Part shown: positions 62,301 through 64,000 of the stretch, piece after piece | Numbering within the stretch: the first letter of the stretch is position 1 | How the letters are laid out: each line of letters opens with the position of its first letter | DNA from: Pisaster brevispinus | Taxonomy: Eukaryota > Echinodermata > Asteroidea > Forcipulatida > Asteriidae | Direction: 5' to 3' | Length of the DNA stretch: 64,000 bases | Assembly (NCBI GenBank): GCA_023634235.1 | Contig: JAMKCF010000008.1 | Span: forward strand, 1,431,001 to 1,495,000 | Made by a program: the position numbers and the translations under genes | Notes under the pieces: model-generated | Databases searched by the model: none | Told to the model about the DNA's origin: nothing | What the model saw: the letters and a program-made list of their open reading frames with translations, nothing else

Positions 62301-63623
62301 TTGTAAAATTTCCACAGATGTATATTTTCTTATAAAGTCCTCCTTGACGGGCATGCATGGCAAAGGGGAAAAAGCTGCTGTGAACTCTTCAAACATGAAG
62401 TTCAATCTGCATTCAGTGATTAAACGGACAAAAACATCAAGCATTTGGGGCTTTTTGTGTATCATGTAAGCTGTCACAAATTTGTTGCGTGTGTGTTTAT
62501 ATTTGTATTAATAATTTGTTTTATATTTCATTCCTTTTTATGTAACATATTGCTGGTGCTTATATTAGATTTTTAATTACTGTTTTTTGTAAACTGTACA
62601 TTTCGGCTCTTAGTTTTTTAATAAACCATTAATATAAAAACAGACCATCACATGGATATGGCTGCACCTCACCAAACAGAACTTATTGGTCACAAAGCTT
62701 GGTATTCGATTGACTTCAAACGTGCACTAAAACTACATTTTAAAAAAAACCAGTTGAAGTCAATGACTGTATGACACCTACAAGTACAATAGACCTTTCC
62801 CATGGTGTGGCCATTGATTTTCTCCAATTTGAACCAATGAAACCAAACCGAGGCTGGAAGAAAAAATAGTCTGGCTCCTTTTCAGTGCAATGAATACTAT
62901 CATTCATAACTGTTATTGGATGCAGGGAACATGACACAGATGGTGGCAGCATGATCAAGGTCTATTATCACTAACTGGGGGTTTATTAATTGAATCACGT
63001 AAAACATCCGTGTTGTCTTTGTCTAGCAACTCCGAGCTGCAGTGAGCCACTTGATTGATTAGCCCATCAAAGTCCTTTTTAAGAGCTTTCAGTCTGATTC
63101 CAATTTTCATTCTGTTCGATGACCTTGTTAATGTCTGTTGGGCTTATTGTTCACATTTGCTCCTTATGTATATATATTTTTAAACACAACAATTCAGCAA
63201 TATTTTGGGCTCCACAAACATTAACAAAAGGGTTGGCATTACAGTGAACGTGTGTATTATATTAAATGTAATATTTATTACAAGGAAACGAACATTTCTT
63301 CCTTGACTGAATGAAGGTCACTCATGACAATGCCCAAATCTCTGTTTGCTTCTGGGAATTCTTTAGACTGGGGATTCCCCTCAGCAACCCAGCCAAAAAA
63401 AAGAACAGCCTTGAACGTTTAGAGTGCAGCCTCTATAGACTGGATACATATGGACATACAATGCATCATTTCAATGATTTTTGCTTTATCAATTTTTTCT
63501 GATTGTGAAATATTAAGCTTTTGTAACTCTTTCAACAACAACAAAAGGTGAAGAACATTGGGCTGAAATACTCACAAGTCATTTTTTGATTTCCCCATAC
63601 CATAGAACTCTCTCCGTAGCCAC
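34123..63623 (-). CDS. PLCG: Phospholipase C gamma, N-terminus beyond the window
   Basis: Thirty-one minus-strand exons with matching phases encode about 1135 residues of the enzyme (30 exons used at once). The order is EF-hand region, X box, first half of a split PH, N-SH2, C-SH2, SH3, second half of the split PH, Y box, C2 and coiled tail. SH2-SH2-SH3 inside a split PH between X and Y boxes is unique to PLC-gamma, which cleaves PIP2 to IP3 and diacylglycerol at the membrane after tyrosine-kinase activation. Catalytic landmarks are intact: ASSHNTYLTGDQ and [11 protein letters not shown] (both His), LELDCWDG and SIENHC (Ca2+ ligands). The missing ~155 residues correspond to the N-terminal PH domain right of 63623. 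The terminal exon stops at TGA 34125-34123. In echinoderm eggs this enzyme is known to act in the fertilisation Ca2+ release. Confidence 0.97.
35345..35820 (+). repeat. Dispersed repeat, copy 1 (second copy at 59870-60320)
   Basis: Both copies begin ACAGATCC.TGTCATTTGATTG and share GATGCTCCA.A.T, AATAATCGTTCCC or CAATCATTCCC, GGTGTCTACA..GAGTC, TGTGTGA.TTATATAAA, CATTGTCG.AGA, TAATCACTC and GACAATGCACTC. They lie in two PLC-gamma introns in direct orientation. No open frame; class unknown. Confidence 0.65.
36069..36946. mobile_element. DNA transposon remnant, 0.88 kb, with inverted termini and a Myb-like ORF
   Basis: The ends AGCCCTTTTCACACGACGG and TCTCGTGTGAAAAGGGCT are inverted copies, and further pairing continues inward (AACATTCTTTGCGAAA versus CGTCGCAAGGAATGTT). 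TA flanks both ends (36067-36068 and 36947-36948). The left third has internal repeats of CCTTGCGAAATTTT. The interior carries a minus-strand reading frame with a Myb/SANT-like domain. No transposase is present. PIF/Harbinger elements carry such a Myb protein beside the transposase, so this may be a deletion derivative, but the TA flank is not diagnostic. Confidence 0.75.
36342..36728 (-). CDS. Myb/SANT-like DNA-binding protein of a transposon (truncated)
   Basis: An ATG-initiated frame of 128 codons with a basic N-terminal region ([20 protein letters not shown]) precedes [20 protein letters not shown] and [16 protein letters not shown]. This is the trihelix/Myb_DNA-bind pattern used by Harbinger-type accessory proteins. 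After the third helix the frame departs from the family (the usual KWK.L...YK is missing) and stops, so the product is probably truncated by a frameshift. It is wholly inside the inverted-repeat element. Confidence 0.55.
   Translation of the reverse strand: MSHVHSVSSSVKNKPCKHSSKWLTLTDVGESIHNTMPVISSKKRPAKTSTKDKSKKANKSWCYEETIALINIMEKETTQSKMDGLTQNGHVWREIADEVANGRNGDQCPVTVCKHTKVGSRRFFTHAC
37020..38642 (-). CDS. PLCG: PLC-gamma exons for the C2 domain
   Basis: Exons 38642-38525 ([20 protein letters not shown]), 37772-37614 ([40 protein letters not shown]) and 37108-37020 ([20 protein letters not shown]). The C2 membrane-binding module follows the Y box, as in all PI-PLCs. SINE and simple-repeat sequence lies in the intron at 37.8-38.5 kb. 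Confidence 0.95.
38155..38508 (+). mobile_element. tRNA-derived SINE copy
   Basis: The head TGTCATGGCCAAACAGTC ... GGGTCCTGGTCTTGACACTT and the tail CTTATAAACTATTAGAAGGT ... GATAAAGCGATATATAAGAA match the better copy at 55163-55520 (head) and the one at 57440-57790 (tail). It lies in the PLC-gamma C2 intron. Confidence 0.6.
39091..41842 (-). CDS. PLCG: PLC-gamma exons for the catalytic Y box
   Basis: Exons 41842-41746 ([20 protein letters not shown]), 41170-41064 ([23 protein letters not shown]), 40217-40109 ([36 protein letters not shown]) and 39239-39091 ([23 protein letters not shown]). They hold the Y-box hallmarks SR.YPKG.R.DSSNY.P...W..G.Q.V.LN.QT. The donor at 40109 is the less common GTTTGT, but phase and homology support it. 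Confidence 0.96.
39716..39909. mobile_element. Near-perfect 194-bp palindromic MITE
   Basis: The outer 29 bp are exact inverted copies (left begins GGGCCCAATTTCATAGAGCT, right ends AGCTCTATGAAATTGGGCCC). Pairing continues inside with interruptions (TAGCTAAGCA, AGCAGAAAATTGTTAAGC). The high identity implies recent insertion. Diverged relatives are at 14793-14975 and 55850-56010. Confidence 0.9.
40655..40800 (+). mobile_element. Degenerate SINE fragment
   Basis: GGGATGTCGTGGTTGATCAG ... CATCAGGGCGTGGGTTCCAA then TCCC resembles the head of the SINE at 55163 (GTGTCGTGGCCGATCGGTC ... GTGTGGGTTCAAATCCC), including the A-box spacing and B-box. Confidence 0.5.
42702..42856 (-). CDS. PLCG: PLC-gamma exon: second half of split PH
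   Basis: This 155-nt exon encodes [20 protein letters not shown] then [20 protein letters not shown]. It contains the final PH helix with the invariant Trp (DWIQMI), completing the PH fold begun at 51680-51564. Confidence 0.94.
43636..45244 (-). CDS. PLCG: PLC-gamma exons: regulatory tyrosine linker and SH3
   Basis: Exon 45244-45176 encodes [20 protein letters not shown]. The tyrosine in NPELYMDPN matches the activating Tyr783 of human PLC-gamma1, and LYG the upstream linker tyrosine. Exons 44380-44277 ([20 protein letters not shown]) and 43784-43636 ([20 protein letters not shown]) make a complete SH3 with ALYDY, the WW pair and the P.NYVE ligand-binding residues. Confidence 0.96.
44559..44688. 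mobile_element. Small inverted-repeat element
   Basis: Left ATGGTTTGAGGGTAGACAAT ... TAATAGCTC pairs with right GAGCTACTATCGACTGTCCA ... AAATAAACCAT. The centre has a direct repeat of ACTAGTTCCTGAGC. About 130 bp. Confidence 0.5.
45800..46795 (-). CDS. PLCG: PLC-gamma exons for the C-SH2 domain
   Basis: Exon 46795-46673 ([40 protein letters not shown]) and exon 45977-45800 ([39 protein letters not shown]). FLVRKR carries the phosphotyrosine-binding Arg. The intron falls at the same place in the fold as the A/B exon border of N-SH2. Confidence 0.96.
47246..47424. mobile_element. MITE with CAGTC...GACTG ends
   Basis: CAGTCAACCCTTGTTATGAA at the left and TTGTTAAAACGAGAGTCGAC then TG at the right are inverted copies. 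TA-containing flanks and the CAGTCGACTCTCGTT-type end resemble pogo/mariner-derived MITEs. No open frame. Confidence 0.6.
48158..48748. mobile_element. Foldback element built from CCAATTGG subrepeats
   Basis: The left arm 48158-48310 begins TTACCAAAATTTCCAATTCA. The right arm 48480-48748 ends GAATTGGACACTTTGGTG, its inverted copy. Both arms are dense in CCAATTGG, CCAACTGG and CAGTTGGA words, themselves near-palindromes; the middle is ordinary AT-rich sequence. The element sits 60 bp beyond the 3' end of alternative exon B (48811), on its donor side. Confidence 0.75.
48811..49014 (-). CDS. PLCG: PLC-gamma exon, version B of N-SH2 C-terminal half
   Basis: Exon of 204 nt with the same phases and border codons as version A (GACACAG|GG ... 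AAAGA|GTAAGT), encoding [40 protein letters not shown] and [20 protein letters not shown]. About 29 of 68 positions match version A by hand alignment, including HCRI, E/F/Y/LI/YR/PLR and VPQ. It is fully open with intact splice sites, so it is not decayed. It reads as a duplicated exon used instead of version A; use of both would remain in frame but would duplicate half a domain. Confidence 0.92.
50034..50234 (-). CDS. PLCG: PLC-gamma exon, version A of N-SH2 C-terminal half
   Basis: Exon of 201 nt, phase 2 in and phase 2 out (TCCTGAAG|GG ... AAAAGA|GTAAGT). It encodes [40 protein letters not shown] and [19 protein letters not shown]. It is the more canonical version (FDSLY.LI.HY, L.EPVPQ as in vertebrates). 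It joins FSLSFW upstream and EWFHQKL of the C-SH2 downstream. Confidence 0.95.
50907..51091 (-). CDS. PLCG: PLC-gamma exon: N-SH2, N-terminal half
   Basis: This 185-nt exon encodes EPWFHGKL, then [20 protein letters not shown] and FW in phase 2. FLVRES contains the invariant phosphotyrosine-binding arginine. It is shared by both alternative downstream exons, which begin with the same G that completes the Trp codon. Confidence 0.97.
51564..52769 (-). CDS. PLCG: PLC-gamma exons: X-box end and first half of split PH
   Basis: Exon 52769-52705 ([20 protein letters not shown]) and exon 51680-51564 ([20 protein letters not shown], ending with the acidic run [14 protein letters not shown]) match the segment leading into the split PH domain. 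The acidic linker lies where vertebrate PLC-gamma1 also has an acidic stretch. Confidence 0.95.
53274..53306. repeat. (GA)n microsatellite
   Basis: About 16 AG dinucleotide repeats, within the PLC-gamma intron downstream of the 53401-53535 exon. A shorter (GA) run is at 58620-58637. Confidence 0.9.
53401..57329 (-). CDS. PLCG: PLC-gamma exons for the catalytic X box
   Basis: Exons 57329-57214 (through [10 protein letters not shown]), 56380-56295 ([28 protein letters not shown]), 55746-55626 ([20 protein letters not shown]), 54608-54523 ([20 protein letters not shown]) and 53535-53401 ([28 protein letters not shown]). Both catalytic histidines and the Ca2+-binding Glu/Asp positions of PI-PLC are present, so the enzyme should be active. 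Phases run 0-2, 2-1, 1-2, 2-1 and 1-1. Confidence 0.96.
55163..55520 (+). mobile_element. tRNA-derived SINE
   Basis: The head has A-box-like GTGGCCGATCGG and B-box GGGTTCAAATCCC about 50 nt apart, followed by GTCATGACACTTGTGCCCTT, GAGCAAGGCACTTAACCATA, a long body with a direct repeat of ACTGTGAAGGGGGAA, and GTGTTGCCTCACTTTGAAGT. The order is typical of a tRNA-headed SINE in a transcription unit. It is in a PLC-gamma intron, antisense to the gene. Confidence 0.75.
55850..56010. mobile_element. Diverged MITE of the GCTTAAGCAGCT family
   Basis: ATGAAGCTGTTACATGTAAG, GTGCTTAGCAAATTTTTTCT, GCTAAGC, CAATATATGATA and ATTTAAGCAATTTATTTATG resemble the interior of the 39716 element in inverted order. 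The ends are decayed. Confidence 0.45.
56853..57117. mobile_element. Foldback element with opposed tRNA-like arms
   Basis: The whole 265 bp is an imperfect palindrome. The outer flanks (GTTGAACAAAGA / TCTTTGTTCAAC), the arms (56880-56945 and 57020-57095) and the core (GATCTCCCTAT / ATAGGGAGA) all pair. Each arm is tRNA-like and points inward-to-outward: minus arm TAGCTCAGTTGGTAGAG then GGTTCAAATCCTGC; plus arm TAGCTCAGTTGATAAGAG then GGTCAAATCCTGC. Thus two pol III type promoters face away from each other. Confidence 0.75.
57021..57093 (+). other. tRNA-like arm (pseudo-tRNA)
   Basis: A seven-base-pair acceptor stem (GGCTAGA/TCTAGTC) and a D-arm (GCTC/GAGT) can form, but the anticodon arm does not fold and the T-arm is one base short (GGTCAAATCC). 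The minus-strand arm keeps the full B-box GGTTCAAATCC but has a weaker acceptor. Neither is likely to be a working tRNA. Confidence 0.5.
57440..57790 (+). mobile_element. Degenerate SINE copy
   Basis: GTGTCATGACCGAGCAATCT ... GTTCGGGTCCCAGTAACAAC, AGCAAGACATTTAACCATAA and the tail GATAAAGCGCTATACAAGAA match heads and tails of the copies at 55163 and 38155. Confidence 0.6.
58072..63623 (-). CDS. PLCG: PLC-gamma exons for the EF-hand region
   Basis: Exons 63623-63576 ([15 protein letters not shown]), 62052-61971 ([20 protein letters not shown]), 61157-61077 ([20 protein letters not shown]), 60617-60583 ([11 protein letters not shown]), 59104-59053 ([17 protein letters not shown]) and 58179-58072 ([20 protein letters not shown] through TFTVPE). 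They align in order with the EF-hand segment of PLC-gamma. The loops lack the acidic pattern of Ca2+-binding EF hands, as is usual in this enzyme. Introns between them are 0.4-1.5 kb and hold a LINE fragment and a dispersed repeat. Confidence 0.92.
59870..60320 (+). repeat. Dispersed repeat, copy 2
   Basis: The partner of 35345-35820, with the same ordered words. The closing GACAATGCACTC is inverted relative to a CATTGTCG word about 65 bp earlier, hinting at a terminal hairpin. Confidence 0.6.
60795..60920 (+). mobile_element. LINE C-terminal coding fragment
   Basis: Plus-strand translation reads [20 protein letters not shown] then [14 protein letters not shown], the end of a non-LTR retrotransposon polymerase ORF (LWN.LP....F...YN...FK...N.YL). 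It is a different subfamily from the copy at 17010-17320. It lies in a PLC-gamma intron, antisense, and is a dead fragment. Confidence 0.7.
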
Positions 63624-63655
63624 CTAGATAAAAGATAGATGAGAACAAATTCAGC

Positions 63656-63656
<1 letters not shown>

Positions 63657-63687
<31 letters not shown>

Positions 63688-63716
63688 GTCAATCAATCAA
63701 TCAATCAATCAATCAG
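63657..63716. repeat. (TCAA)n microsatellite
   Basis: About 14 tandem TCAA units, with one TCAG/TCAG interruption near the middle, 34 bp upstream (minus strand) of the first PLC-gamma exon of this window. Confidence 0.95.
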
Positions 63717-63717
63717 G

Positions 63718-64000
63718 CTTACAAGGTGATGAAGCCCAGTCTGCAGCCAATGTTAGGGTTTACAAGGCCAAGTAGCCCAGTCTGCAGATACATGTAATGT
63801 GAGGGTTTACAAGGTGGTGTAGCCCAGTCTGCAGCCAGTGTGAGGGTTTACAAGGTGATGAAGCCCAGTCTGCAGCCAATGTTAGGGTTTACAAGGTGGT
63901 GTAGCCCAGTCTGCAGTCAATGTTAGGGTTTACAAGGTGGTGTAGCCCAGTCTGCAGCCAGTGTGAGGGTTTGCAAGGTGATGATGTAGCCCAGTCTGCA
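63718..64000. repeat. ~41-bp minisatellite running off the window
   Basis: About seven copies of a unit ACAAGGTGATGAAGCCCAGT, CTGCAGCCAATGTTAGGGTT, T. Variants replace GATGAAG by GGTGTAG, and AATGTTAGGG by AGTGTGAGGG. It lies in the PLC-gamma intron before exon 63623-63576 and continues past the right edge. Confidence 0.9.

Overview
The window is invertebrate-deuterostome nuclear DNA, most likely from an echinoderm and perhaps a sea star. It has large AT-rich introns, short GT-AG exons, many short inverted-repeat transposons and tRNA-derived SINEs, and a multi-SRCR receptor gene. The species assignment is an inference from general character, not from any search.

Three protein-coding genes can be rebuilt exon by exon with matching splice phases. 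(1) Minus strand 24688->18580: an eight-exon SRCR-domain protein of 611 residues, with a signal peptide, five SRCR domains (the second degenerate, the fifth split over two exons) and a C-terminal hydrophobic anchor. (2) Plus strand 25865->27269: a two-exon TMEM70-type mitochondrial assembly factor of 274 residues, head-to-head with the SRCR gene. (3) Minus strand 63623->34123, continuing past the right edge: phospholipase C gamma. Its 31 recognisable exons encode the EF-hand region, X catalytic box, split PH, two SH2 domains, SH3, Y box, C2 and a coiled C-terminal tail; the N-terminal PH domain lies outside the window. PLC-gamma and TMEM70 are convergent.

The most notable observation is in PLC-gamma. 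The exon for the C-terminal half of the first SH2 domain occurs twice (50034-50234 and 48811-49014). The two copies have identical splice phases and clearly different sequences, as expected for mutually exclusive exons that would swap phosphopeptide specificity while keeping the phosphotyrosine pocket.

Layout: 1-1130, a possible 3' end of an unrecognised plus-strand gene; 1.3-2.6 kb, a decayed coding-like duplication; 3.9-7.6 kb, AT-rich dispersed repeats in direct duplicate; 8.2-8.4 kb, two convergent tRNA-like sequences; 10.6-11.4 kb, degenerate telomere-like repeats; 11.5-13.3 kb, possible weak exons; 15.6-16.5 kb, a 59-bp/349-bp higher-order satellite; 17.0-17.3 kb, a LINE 3' end; 18.6-24.7 kb, SRCR gene; 25.6-27.3 kb, TMEM70; 30.4-32.4 kb, a 78-bp satellite that appears to derive from the internal promoter region of 5S rRNA; 34.1-64.0 kb, PLC-gamma, whose introns hold SINEs, foldback elements and a Myb-domain transposon; 63.66-64.0 kb, micro- and minisatellite.
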